Assembly (NCBI GenBank): GCA_021815405.1
Contig: JAKAGV010000019.1
Coordinates: 62,001 to 126,000, forward strand
Direction of reading: 5' to 3'
DNA length: 64,000 bases
From: Bacteroidota bacterium
Lineage (GTDB): Bacteria > Bacteroidota > Ignavibacteria > Ignavibacteriales > Ignavibacteriaceae
Part shown: in pieces, positions 1 through 8,484 of the stretch
How the letters are laid out: every line of letters begins with the position of its first letter
Position numbering within the stretch: the first letter of the stretch is position 1
Translations under genes and position numbers: made by a program
Notes under the pieces: model-generated
What the model was told of the DNA's origin: nothing
What the model saw: only the letters and a program-made list of their open reading frames with translations
Database searches by the model: none

Positions 1-1424
1 ACGGTCATCAAATAATTGATTGGATTGCAGATTATTTAAGCGGCATAGAAAAATTTCCGGTTTTATCTCAAGTACAGCCGGGCGATATTAAGAAGAGCCT
101 TCCAGCAGCTCCGCCAATTCACGGCGAAGGCATGGACAATATTCTTAACGGTGTTGAGCAAAAAATTCTTCCCGGCATTACACACTGGAATCATCCAGGC
201 TTTATGGCTTACTTCAATTCAACTTCAAGCGGACCCGGCATACTTGCCGAGCTTCTCGCTGCAGCTTTCAATGCGAACGGAATGCTCTGGAAAACTTCTC
301 CTGCATTAACTGAACTTGAAGAAGTTACACTTAACTGGTTCAGGCAAATGCTTGGGCTTAACGAAGACTTTTGGGGGATTATCTACGATACCGCTTCCGT
401 AAGCACAATGCATGCAATTGCAGCGGCAAGAGAGCAGATAGAAAATTATCAAATAAGACAGCAAGGATTTGCAGGTGCAAAAGATATCCGCGGCTTCAGA
501 CTTTACGCTTCCGAACAAGTGCATTCTTCAATTGATAAATCTGCCATAACTCTCGGTCTCGGAATTGATGGTCTTAGGAAAATTCCTGTTGATAAAGAAT
601 TCAGGATGATCCCGTCGGAATTAGGAAAAGCAATTGAAGAAGACCGAAAGAACGGCTGGCTTCCCTTCTGCGTTGTTGCAACTATCGGAACAACTTCAAC
701 AACAAGTGTTGATCCCGTAGATAAAATTGCTGCGATATGCGAGCGGGAAAAACTATGGCTGCATGTTGATTCTGCCCATGCAGGAGTTACTGCTATCATT
801 CCGGAGATGCGAAACATTTTTAACGGAGTTGAAAAAGCTGATTCGCTTGTTGTTAATCCGCATAAATGGCTCTTCACACCTGTTGATTTAAGCGTATTGT
901 TCACTCGTAAAAAAAATATTTTAAAGAGAGCCTTTAGCCTTGTCCCAGAATATTTAAAAACATCCGAAGACAGCAAAGTTGAAAATTATATGGATTACGG
1001 CATTCAGCTTGGAAGAAGATTCCGTGCGCTTAAACTGTGGTTCATTATCCGGTATTTTGGTACAGAAGGAATTTCTGAAAGAATAAAAGAGCATTTGCGT
1101 CTTGGTAAAATTTTTTCAGAATGGATAATTAACAATCCTCAATTTGAATTGATGGCGCCGGTCCCCTTCAGCACTACTTGTTTTAGGGCTCATCCAAAGG
1201 AAATAAATGACGAAGCAAAACTGGATAAGCTGAACGAAGCTTTGATGAACAGTGTTAACTCAACCGGTAATATCTTTTTAACCCACACAAAGCTGAATGA
1301 TAAATTTGTAATAAGGCTCGTAATATCCGGTTTAAGAATAGAAGAAAGACATGTTATTACGGCAGAGGAAATTCTTCAGGATAAGTTAACCGAACTTTTA
1401 ATTGGCAAAGAGCATAGGGCATAG
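1..1424 (+). CDS. PLP-dependent aromatic-L-amino-acid decarboxylase family protein (5' truncated)
   Basis: Group II pyridoxal-phosphate decarboxylase (AADC/TDC-like), which removes CO2 from an amino acid to give an amine. The reading frame is open from base 3 with family-typical N-terminal sequence (GHQIIDWIADYLSGIEKFPV), so the true start lies left of the window; the ATG at 132 is internal. The PLP lysine is in VVNPHKWLF, the cofactor-holding aspartate in LHVDSAHAG, and the ring-stacking histidine in STMHAIAAARE. About 474 codons are visible, close to the ~480 residues usual for the family. The substrate (Trp, Tyr, Phe or Dopa) cannot be read from sequence alone. No obvious partner gene lies downstream; a weak 6-bp stem (AGCGCA/TGCGCT) overlaps the stop. 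Confidence 0.92.
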   Translation, partial: GHQIIDWIADYLSGIEKFPVLSQVQPGDIKKSLPAAPPIHGEGMDNILNGVEQKILPGITHWNHPGFMAYFNSTSSGPGILAELLAAAFNANGMLWKTSPALTELEEVTLNWFRQMLGLNEDFWGIIYDTASVSTMHAIAAAREQIENYQIRQQGFAGAKDIRGFRLYASEQVHSSIDKSAITLGLGIDGLRKIPVDKEFRMIPSELGKAIEEDRKNGWLPFCVVATIGTTSTTSVDPVDKIAAICEREKLWLHVDSAHAGVTAIIPEMRNIFNGVEKADSLVVNPHKWLFTPVDLSVLFTRKKNILKRAFSLVPEYLKTSEDSKVENYMDYGIQLGRRFRALKLWFIIRYFGTEGISERIKEHLRLGKIFSEWIINNPQFELMAPVPFSTTCFRAHPKEINDEAKLDKLNEALMNSVNSTGNIFLTHTKLNDKFVIRLVISGLRIEERHVITAEEILQDKLTELLIGKEHRA

Positions 1425-1713
1425 CGCAGAGAGTTGTTATGCGCTGCTCAAAGTTGTTTTCTAATATGTTCCAGCTCCTATGTTTTATTATTTAGTACGA
1501 GTCTGACATTTTATTAAATTATATATGCAATTTGAAAAATATTATTGCTAATTTGCGTTTAGAGAATTTATCGAATCTAATAAAGTTTGAAAAATTTTCG
1601 ATAATAATATACCTCGGAGAATAATATCAAAAAGGGGGAATCAATATGTCGATTGTTTAAGTAAATCGAAGAGTCATCTAATAAATAAAAAAAATTTTTG
1701 AGCGAGAAAATTT

Positions 1714-3792
1714 TTGAAATTCAAAACGGTAAAATGGTCAGCAGAAAATATTGCGGCATTTAAATCTGCCGTTTCCTTTTTGATAATTGGAATTCTCTGG
1801 ATTGCTTTTTCCGACCGCATTGCCTCCGTCCTAAGCCGCAATCGATATGCTTTCGAACAAATAGAAATTGTAAAAGGCTGGTTCTTCATTTTCATTACTT
1901 CATTACTTATTTTTTTCTTAATTAAGCGTTATTTAAGCAAAGCTAATGCATCTATTAGCGAAAAAAAAGCTGTTGAAAAGCATCTTGACATTTTCACAAA
2001 ATACGTCAATGATATAATTCTTCTTATAGATTTTGACGGACGTATAATTGAAGCAAATGATAGAGCCCTTGAGGCTTATGGTTATACAAAAGACGAAATT
2101 TTAAACTTGAATATTGAAAATCTTTTAGTGCTGGATGATAATAACAGACACGCAAACCGACGAATGAAAATGATTGAGCAGGAAAGTGCGGTGTTTGAAT
2201 CAATCCATAAAAGCAAAGATGGTAAAATATTTCCTGTGGAGGCAAGTACCAGAACCATTGATATAAACGGGAAAATCTATTTTCAAAGTATAATAAGAGA
2301 TATAACGGAAAGAAAAAAATCAGAACAGGCACTTCTTGAAAGCAAGCTTACACTTAAAGAATTGCTAGAGCTTCTTCCTCAAAATGTGTTTGAAACGGAT
2401 ATAAACGGAATATTAACTTTTGGCAACTTAGCCGGATTTGAAATGTTCGGCTATAAACCTGAAGACATTAAGAAAAACCTTTCAATATTTGATATGATTG
2501 TTCCGGAAGACAGGCTGCGGGCACAGGAAAATATTCAAAAAATATTTAAAGGAGAAAAGGCTGCTTCAAATGAATATACAGCAGTAAAAACCGACGGCAC
2601 TAAATTCCCGGTATTGATATTTACAAACCCTATCATTAGGGGAGGAAAGCCAATTGGAATCCGTGGAATTCTTATAGACATATCGGAGAGAAAAAAAATT
2701 GAGGAGCAGATTAGAAAGCTATCAAGTGCAGTTGAACAGAGTGCAAGTTCTATTATAATTACTGATATTGAAGGGAAAATTGAATATGTAAATCCAAAGT
2801 TCACCGAATTAACCGGTTATTCCTTAAATGAGGTAAAAGGCAAAAAGCCGAGCATATTAAGTTCGGGTGAAACTCCGAAATCGGAATATACCCGTCTTTG
2901 GAATTTGATTTTAAGCGGCAAAGCATGGAATGGTGAATTCCTTAATAAGAAAAAGAACGGAGAATTGTACTGGGAGTCGACATCAATTTCACCTATAAAA
3001 GATGAGGCTGGAAACATTACTCACTTTATAGCAGTAAAAGAAGATATAACCTCACAAAAATTATTGAGCCAAGAACTTGTCGCAGCAAAGGAGAAAGCAG
3101 AAGAGTCGGATAGATTAAAATCAGAATTCCTTGCTCAAATGTCGCATGAAATTCGAACGCCGTTAAACATTATACTAAGTTACAGTTCTCTGCTGAAAGA
3201 AGAAGTAACAGATCTTGACAGCAGCAGGTACAATTCCATCTTCACTTCTATCGCTAATGCAGGTAAGAGATTGCTTAGGACCATCGACTCTATCTTGAAT
3301 ATGTCATCCCTTCAAAGCGGAAACCTGAAAATAAATTTTGCTAAAGTAGATGTTGAAGATATAATTGAAAATCTTTTAAATGAGTTCTCCAATACTGCCG
3401 AACAAAAAGGATTAAAGCTTTCCTATAATTCATCAACTAAAAATACTTTCGTAATCACCGATGAATATATCGCTTCGGAAATATTGCAGAATCTTATTGA
3501 CAATGCGATAAAATATACAGAAAAGGGAGAAATAGAAATTAAGCTTTATCATGATGATTTAAATAGATTAAATATCGATGTTCGAGATACCGGGATTGGT
3601 ATTTCACAAATTTATCTGCCCAAGCTTTTTCACCCGTTTACTCAGGAAGTAGGCGGGTACTCACGTAAATATGAGGGAAATGGTTTGGGTCTGGCTCTTG
3701 TAAAAAATTATGCGGATTTAATAAATGCCGAAATAAAAGTGCATAGCCAAAAAGGAGAGGGTTCAATCTTCACGCTTATCTTTAACAAATAA
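1714..3792 (+). CDS. Membrane-anchored multi-PAS sensor histidine kinase
   Basis: Two N-terminal membrane segments (about residues 16-34 and 50-66) are followed by three PAS domains (about 80-200, 210-330 and 335-460; the third begins SAVEQSASSIIITDIEGKIE). A HisKA dimerisation helix carries the phospho-accepting His in QMSHEIRTPLN (about residue 478), followed by a HATPase domain with N box NLIDNAIKYT, G1 box DTGIGI and G2 box GNGLGLALVK. The protein ends right after the ATPase, so it has no receiver, and no response regulator gene is adjacent: it is an orphan kinase. The start is a TTG in an A/T-rich leader without a clear Shine-Dalgarno; no ATG lies close downstream. The signal sensed is unknown. 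Confidence 0.9.
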   Translation: MKFKTVKWSAENIAAFKSAVSFLIIGILWIAFSDRIASVLSRNRYAFEQIEIVKGWFFIFITSLLIFFLIKRYLSKANASISEKKAVEKHLDIFTKYVNDIILLIDFDGRIIEANDRALEAYGYTKDEILNLNIENLLVLDDNNRHANRRMKMIEQESAVFESIHKSKDGKIFPVEASTRTIDINGKIYFQSIIRDITERKKSEQALLESKLTLKELLELLPQNVFETDINGILTFGNLAGFEMFGYKPEDIKKNLSIFDMIVPEDRLRAQENIQKIFKGEKAASNEYTAVKTDGTKFPVLIFTNPIIRGGKPIGIRGILIDISERKKIEEQIRKLSSAVEQSASSIIITDIEGKIEYVNPKFTELTGYSLNEVKGKKPSILSSGETPKSEYTRLWNLILSGKAWNGEFLNKKKNGELYWESTSISPIKDEAGNITHFIAVKEDITSQKLLSQELVAAKEKAEESDRLKSEFLAQMSHEIRTPLNIILSYSSLLKEEVTDLDSSRYNSIFTSIANAGKRLLRTIDSILNMSSLQSGNLKINFAKVDVEDIIENLLNEFSNTAEQKGLKLSYNSSTKNTFVITDEYIASEILQNLIDNAIKYTEKGEIEIKLYHDDLNRLNIDVRDTGIGISQIYLPKLFHPFTQEVGGYSRKYEGNGLGLALVKNYADLINAEIKVHSQKGEGSIFTLIFNK

Positions 3793-4189
3793 AAATAATA
3801 GAATGAGAAATTTACTCATCCAAACTGAAACAATATTCCATTGATTGTTTTATTTCATGACATGATTAATGAAAATTATTTGCCGTTTTCTCAATATAGT
3901 TTATGGCACAAAATTTACTTGTTACTATTAAGCATCGAAATGAAAGCAAATTAAATGGTAATCTTAACTATTCCGGTTGTAATCATTTTTTCGGTTATTA
4001 TTATTTTGTCATTTCTTATAGGAGGTTTACTCCTATTAAAAGATAATAACAAGATAAGGATCAAATAAAAAGTATTTGACTAAAGAATTCGAAAAACCGT
4101 TAAACTAGATTATTCTTTCAATTCAGAAAATAAAAGTGGAATTGATTAGCTGATAACTGCTGACGAAATTATAAGTCAACAGGTTCAAG
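3793..4189. other. Intergenic stretch between kinase gene and rpiB
   Basis: About 400 A/T-rich bases. The only thing that stands out is a possible 37-codon reading frame (3955-4068, listed separately). No tRNA, tandem repeat or strong terminator was seen. Both flanking genes end here (they converge), so no promoter is needed. Confidence 0.5.
3955..4068 (+). CDS. Possible small single-pass membrane protein (37 aa)
   Basis: An ATG directly after an in-frame TAA opens 37 codons: a hydrophobic stretch of about 25 residues (ILTIPVVIIFSVIIILSFLI) followed by a basic tail (KDNNKIRIK). This has the layout of a single-pass membrane microprotein with a cytoplasmic basic end. No convincing ribosome binding site precedes it, no family was recognised, and a chance frame in A/T-rich DNA readily gives Ile/Leu/Val runs, so the call is weak. 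Confidence 0.22.
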   Translation: MVILTIPVVIIFSVIIILSFLIGGLLLLKDNNKIRIK

Positions 4190-4639
4190 CTATAAATTAT
4201 TTTCTATCTTTGCTAATTTTTCAAAACGCCTTTTGAATCTCCCTTCATTAATAAATTCCGCATTTAAGAAAGCAGTAACAAGTTCTTTTGCAAGTTCATC
4301 ACCAACTATTCTGGCACCAAGGCATAAGACATTCATATTATCATGCTCAACTCCTTGATGTGCAGAATAGGTATCGTGACAAACACAGGCTCTAACTCCC
4401 TTAGTCTTATTTGCAGTTACACAGGCGCCCACACCGCTTCCGCAAATAGCTATTCCCCGTTCGGCTTTTCCACCGGCAATTGCCTTAGCAACGGCATCTG
4501 AAAAGTCAGTATAATCGTCATCGCTTTGATAAATTGTATTTCCAAGATCAACTACTTCAAATTTTTCTTTTATTAGCCAGTCAACCAGATAATTCTTAAG
4601 TTCAAATCCGCCATGGTCGGATGAAATTGCAATTTTCAA
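4190..4639 (-). CDS. rpiB: Ribose-5-phosphate isomerase B
   Basis: Interconverts ribose 5-phosphate and ribulose 5-phosphate in the non-oxidative pentose phosphate pathway (RpiB/LacAB family, cytoplasmic). The 149-residue length is normal. SSDHGGFELK at the N-terminus, the catalytic cysteine at about residue 66 in CGSGVG, and the DNMNVLCLGAR segment are all present. It converges with the kinase gene and is divergent from the MarR gene; the 102 bases between 4640 and 4741 must hold both promoters. Confidence 0.96.
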   Translation of the reverse strand: MKIAISSDHGGFELKNYLVDWLIKEKFEVVDLGNTIYQSDDDYTDFSDAVAKAIAGGKAERGIAICGSGVGACVTANKTKGVRACVCHDTYSAHQGVEHDNMNVLCLGARIVGDELAKELVTAFLNAEFINEGRFKRRFEKLAKIENNL

Positions 4640-4741
4640 GTTAAGTTCCTTTCAAAAAATGATAATTCAGAAAAATGTACCGATTAAAAACCGGACTAAA
4701 ATAAGAAATAAACAAATAATTGGAAGTTATCTTTTTTACAG

Positions 4742-5257
4742 ATGAAATTCTTTTTAGATTCAATTTATAAATTTAACAAATTAATTTTTATTATGGGTAC
4801 ACATTATAAAGGAAGCGATAAAGAAATCAGCGCACTAAATGTTTATTTAAAGCTGGTTAGAGCTGCTGATTCATTGCGCAGCAGGGTTATTTCATCATTG
4901 TCAAAATCCGGTTTAACGGAAAGCCAATTCGGAGTATTGGATGCATTATTTCATCTTGGTCCTCTAAATCAGAGTGAACTGGGAAACAAAATTATGAAAA
5001 GCGGCGGTAATATTACTATGGTTGTTGATAACTTGGAAAAGCAAGAGTTAGTTAAACGCGAAAGAGGTTTAAATGACCGGAGATTGGTTAAAGTTCATCT
5101 AACCAATAAGGGAACTGATTTATATAAAAAAGTTTCGCCAGACTTAATCAATAAAATTATTACCGAAGTTTCTGTCCTAAGCGAAGTTGAACAGGCTGAA
5201 CTTGAGAGGATGTGTAAAGTGATAGGAAATCCAATAAGGCTTTCAAATGGCAAATGA
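4742..5257 (+). CDS. MarR family transcriptional regulator
   Basis: Winged helix-turn-helix regulator of the MarR family. The recognition region LNQSELGNKIMKSGGNIT is followed by VVDNLEKQELVKRE and the wing residues GLNDRRLVKVHLT, with dimerisation helices at both ends. The 171-codon frame may start at 4742 or at the in-frame ATG at 4793, which would remove a hydrophobic 17-residue extension not typical of MarR proteins; neither has a convincing ribosome binding site. It is divergent from rpiB and ends 13 bases from the convergent sirtuin gene, so its target is not obvious from context; such regulators often act on themselves or on the divergent gene. Confidence 0.88.
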   Translation: MKFFLDSIYKFNKLIFIMGTHYKGSDKEISALNVYLKLVRAADSLRSRVISSLSKSGLTESQFGVLDALFHLGPLNQSELGNKIMKSGGNITMVVDNLEKQELVKRERGLNDRRLVKVHLTNKGTDLYKKVSPDLINKIITEVSVLSEVEQAELERMCKVIGNPIRLSNGK

Positions 5258-5270
5258 ATTGATAGATAAC

Positions 5271-6011
5271 TTATCTACAATCCTTTTTATATGCCTCTAA
5301 AAATTCAGGAAGAATTTCCCCAGCCTTACCGAAGTAAGATTCATTCATTAATCGAGAGACTTCAGTCTCCTCAATATTCACTTCAATTAGATACGCGCTG
5401 TTTTCTTTTGCAGTATAAATAAGAGATGCAGCCGGATAAACTACTGCAGACGTTCCTACAACAAAAAATACATTACAGCTCTTAGCAGCTTTCTCAGAAG
5501 CACCAAGCTGGTCTTCCGGTAAATATTCGCCGAACCAAACAACGTCAGGACGTATCAATCCCCCGCATTCACAAGTTGGAATTTTGTCTGTTAATTCAAA
5601 ATCTTCAGTATAAAATTTATGACAATTAATGCAATAATTTCTTTCGATATTTCCATGAAGCTCATAAACAATTTTGCTGCCCGCCCGCCGGTGAAGATTG
5701 TCAATATTCTGTGTAACAACTACTACTTCCGGCAAATATTTTTGAAACTCCGCAATTGTTTTATGAGCGGCATTGGGCTGAGATTCTTTTATAATTTGTT
5801 TTCTATGTTTATACCATTCCCAAACCATCTCCGGGTTACGCATAAACGCATCAAAGTTTGCCAGCTCTTCAGGTTTTAGTTTGTTCCAAATTCCATCTTT
5901 GCCGCGGAATATTGGAATGCCGCTTTCGGCGGAGATTCCGGCTCCGGTAAAAAAAACAATCGACTTTGTCTGTCTTAATTTTTCAATTGTTCTTTCAGAA
6001 ATCTTATACAT
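5271..6011 (-). CDS. NAD-dependent protein deacylase, Sir2 family
   Basis: Removes acyl groups from protein lysines using NAD+. Rossmann signature GAGISAESGIPIFRG, NAD pocket TQNIDNLHRRAGS, catalytic histidine in YELHGN, a zinc ribbon with Cys pairs CINC and CEC, and the late GTSAVVYPA are all visible. The segment WEWYKHRKQ contains the Y-x-x-R pair that marks class III (SIRT5/CobB-like) sirtuins, which prefer succinyl- or other acidic acyl-lysines. The frame could start upstream at 6038, but that overlaps the preceding TPR gene; the ATG at 6011 leaves a 4-base gap and begins nearer the usual family start, so it is preferred. Probably co-transcribed with the TPR gene. Confidence 0.93.
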   Translation of the reverse strand: MYKISERTIEKLRQTKSIVFFTGAGISAESGIPIFRGKDGIWNKLKPEELANFDAFMRNPEMVWEWYKHRKQIIKESQPNAAHKTIAEFQKYLPEVVVVTQNIDNLHRRAGSKIVYELHGNIERNYCINCHKFYTEDFELTDKIPTCECGGLIRPDVVWFGEYLPEDQLGASEKAAKSCNVFFVVGTSAVVYPAASLIYTAKENSAYLIEVNIEETEVSRLMNESYFGKAGEILPEFLEAYKKDCR

Positions 6012-6015
6012 CAAA

Positions 6016-6810
6016 CTATTCGTTCTTAATTTTTTCAAGAAGACTTTTAGCTTCAGCTAACTGTTCGTCGTCATTCTCATCTCTCTTAGGACTGGAAATA
6101 ACCTTATTCAGCATATCTCTGGCTTTTGAATATTCATCCTTCTTGATGTAAGCTTTTGCAAGATCAAGATAGAACATTCTGAAATTAGGATAAAGCTTTA
6201 TTGCAGTATTGTAATCCGTAATTGCTTGGTCCAAGTTTGCCCATCCAAGCCCAAGCACCGCCCTTGCCGGAGCCCACTTCTCGCTCACTTTGTCATTGGT
6301 TCTTGCTAATACATAATAAGCGAGCGCCTGTACATAATTTCCTCCGTTGCCTAAACTAATTGCCTTTTCGCAGTCGGCTTTAACTGCATTGACAACCCCA
6401 GCTACCGAGAACACGCCTTTAAACAAAGCAATCCTGCCATTGGCAATTGCTCTCCTTAAATACGTAACAGATTTATCCGGTGCTAACTTTACCGACTGGT
6501 CCGCATAATTATAAGCTTTCTGGTAAACAGCAAGCTGAGCATCTTTTTGCGCGCCTGTATTATCAGGCATCTTTTCAGCCATATAAACATAAACCCGGCT
6601 CAATCTCCAATATACTTCCCAGTTATTAGGAAACAGCTTATCGGCTTTCTGTAATACATCCAGTGCTTTTTGATTATCGAAGCTAACATCGAGGTAATTG
6701 TCGCATTGATTCAGAAGTTCATCCAAAGTCTGGCTGAAACTTACTGCAGAGAAACAAGCAAGAAATATTACAAACAAAAATGCGGTAAAGAACTTTTGAT
6801 TTGTTTTCAT
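6016..6810 (-). CDS. Secreted TPR-repeat protein
   Basis: 264 residues with an N-terminal signal peptide (KFFTAFLFVIFLACFSAVSF, cleavage probably just before SQTLDE). The rest is helical with tetratricopeptide-like repeats, for example LDQAITDYNTAIKLYPNFRM and AKAYIKKDEYSKARDMLNKV. No catalytic motif is seen. TPR proteins of this size in the FCB group are usually periplasmic or outer-membrane scaffolds. It sits 14 bases downstream of the YhaM-like gene and 4 bases before the sirtuin start, suggesting one transcript, but there is no evident functional link. Confidence 0.8.
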   Translation of the reverse strand: MKTNQKFFTAFLFVIFLACFSAVSFSQTLDELLNQCDNYLDVSFDNQKALDVLQKADKLFPNNWEVYWRLSRVYVYMAEKMPDNTGAQKDAQLAVYQKAYNYADQSVKLAPDKSVTYLRRAIANGRIALFKGVFSVAGVVNAVKADCEKAISLGNGGNYVQALAYYVLARTNDKVSEKWAPARAVLGLGWANLDQAITDYNTAIKLYPNFRMFYLDLAKAYIKKDEYSKARDMLNKVISSPKRDENDDEQLAEAKSLLEKIKNE

Positions 6811-6824
6811 AATAGAACCCTATT

Positions 6825-7820
6825 TTAATCAAATAATGTTTTAGAGTTTGAATCGTCGGTTGCAGAAGTTAAACCATGATTGTACAAGTCAGTGGCTGCG
6901 AGAGAAATAAATTTAGTCCATTTGTTTTCTGAAACTGCACCCGAAGACAAAGCGTTTTTATAAGCGTTAACTTTTGCACTTAGTTCGTCGGCTTGATATA
7001 ATGCAATAGCTTCAAGCGTTTTGGGAACAACCGGTGATGCAAATTCCAGCTTTCCCTGATGACTAAGAATTAAATGAAGAAGGCAGTTCTTCAGATCATT
7101 GGGGAAGCCATTTATCTTTTTTGATTCTTCATTAACAATCATTGCAGAGATGACAATATGCCCGAGCAGTTTTCCTTTGTCGGTATATTCAAAAGTATTG
7201 TCGAAGCTCAGCTCTTCAGTCTTCCCAAAGTCATGAAGCATTGCACCGCAGATGAGAAGATCGCGGTTTATTTCCGGATGAATATCGCACATCAAATCGC
7301 AAATCCTAATTATCTCAAGTGTATGTTCGAGCAGTCCGTAAATGTAAGAATGATGCCATGATTTCCCGGCAGGTGATGTTGAAAATCTTTCAAAGTTTTT
7401 CTCATTAAATATCTGAATCATTAAGGATTTTAGAAATGGATCCGACAGCCTTTCAATTCTGGAGAAAAATTCTTTTTTCATTTCCTCAAGTTTGCGCCTT
7501 GATTTAGGCAGAAAATCTTTCGCTGAAATATTATCGGATGGTTTTGCTTTCCGGATTGTATTAACTCTAATTTGAGGTGCGCCCTGAAAATCATCCATGC
7601 TTCCGGAAATTTTTACAACATCACCGGCAGCTAACGAACTTACAATGCCTTCTAAATTATCCCACACGTTTGCATTAAGAGTCAGGCTTTTATCTCCGAC
7701 TTCAAGATACAAATATTCTTTGCCGGCTTTGGTTAGTCTTATTTCACATTTTCTAACAACAAGAAAATGATCGATCTTAGCTCCCTTTTCAATTGAGTTT
7801 AATTCTTTTTGCTCAGGCAT
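6825..7820 (-). CDS. YhaM-type 3'-5' exoribonuclease (OB fold + HD domain)
   Basis: 331 residues. An N-terminal OB-fold nucleic-acid-binding domain (about 15-100, with LTLNANVWDNLEG and GDVVKISGSMDDFQG) precedes an HD metal-phosphohydrolase domain whose ligands include HHSYIYGLLEHTLE, the HD pair in GAMLHDFGKTEE, and HIVISAMIVNEE. This architecture is that of YhaM/CBF1 exoribonucleases, which trim RNA and some DNA from the 3' end in an Mn/Mg-dependent way. Length fits the family (~310-330). It is followed by the TPR and sirtuin genes at short spacing. Confidence 0.87.
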   Translation of the reverse strand: MPEQKELNSIEKGAKIDHFLVVRKCEIRLTKAGKEYLYLEVGDKSLTLNANVWDNLEGIVSSLAAGDVVKISGSMDDFQGAPQIRVNTIRKAKPSDNISAKDFLPKSRRKLEEMKKEFFSRIERLSDPFLKSLMIQIFNEKNFERFSTSPAGKSWHHSYIYGLLEHTLEIIRICDLMCDIHPEINRDLLICGAMLHDFGKTEELSFDNTFEYTDKGKLLGHIVISAMIVNEESKKINGFPNDLKNCLLHLILSHQGKLEFASPVVPKTLEAIALYQADELSAKVNAYKNALSSGAVSENKWTKFISLAATDLYNHGLTSATDDSNSKTLFD

Positions 7821-7914
7821 CTTTTTCCAAATTGATTTTAATGTGCCTCAACTTATGAAAATAATATTTAATTGTCATCTTCTCCCAAAAATGCTTTTCA
7901 GATAATAGAAAAGA

Positions 7915-8445
7915 TTATTCTTTAACTACTTCAAAAAGGCTTTCCTTTGGAAGATGTGCTATTACTGAACGGTTTAAGAGATCAATTGAAACGGCTATTG
8001 TCTTTCCGTTTTCAGTTTCCTGAACTGTTCCAATAACACCGGTAAACGGACCTTCCTTAATCAGGACTTTAACTCCCCGCACCAAACCTTCATGAATATA
8101 TAAATCCGTTGTTGAGTTGAGCATAGTTTTCAAGTTGTCGATCTGCCACTGAGGAATCCTGGCTGGTCTGCCGCCGTCAAATATACATCTTACAATTGAT
8201 TCCTGTTCTAGGGATATTACTCTTTCTCTTTCATCGGCAAAGATAAAAATATACCCGCGAAGCAGTGGCTCGGTGACTTTCTTTTTCCTGTCGCTCCACT
8301 GTTTTAATTTGGTTATTGTCGGCAGATAGTATTCTATACTGCATGCGCCTATTTGCTCGGCAGCTTTAAATTCGTTACGGGGCTTGGTGTAAAGTGCAAA
8401 CCAAGCTTTACTTTGTAAAATAGAAGAATTATTTCCCTCGTTCAT
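7915..8445 (-). CDS. UpxY-like NusG paralog (transcription antiterminator)
   Basis: 176 residues with an N-terminal NGN domain (WFALYTKPRNEFKAAEQI, then YYLPTITKLKQWSDRKKK and LRGYIFIFAD) and a C-terminal KOW domain (GVKVLIKEGPFTGVIGTVQE). These are specialised NusG paralogs of the UpxY/RfaH group, which in Bacteroidota bind RNA polymerase and allow transcription through long surface-polysaccharide operons. It lies 39 bases downstream of UDP-glucose dehydrogenase on the same strand, which fits that role, but no glycosyltransferase operon follows. It may act on a locus elsewhere, or be a relic of a dismantled capsule cluster. Confidence 0.88.
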   Translation of the reverse strand: MNEGNNSSILQSKAWFALYTKPRNEFKAAEQIGACSIEYYLPTITKLKQWSDRKKKVTEPLLRGYIFIFADERERVISLEQESIVRCIFDGGRPARIPQWQIDNLKTMLNSTTDLYIHEGLVRGVKVLIKEGPFTGVIGTVQETENGKTIAVSIDLLNRSVIAHLPKESLFEVVKE

Positions 8446-8484
8446 AATATCAATATCTTAGCCTAAACAATTTAAAAAACTCAA

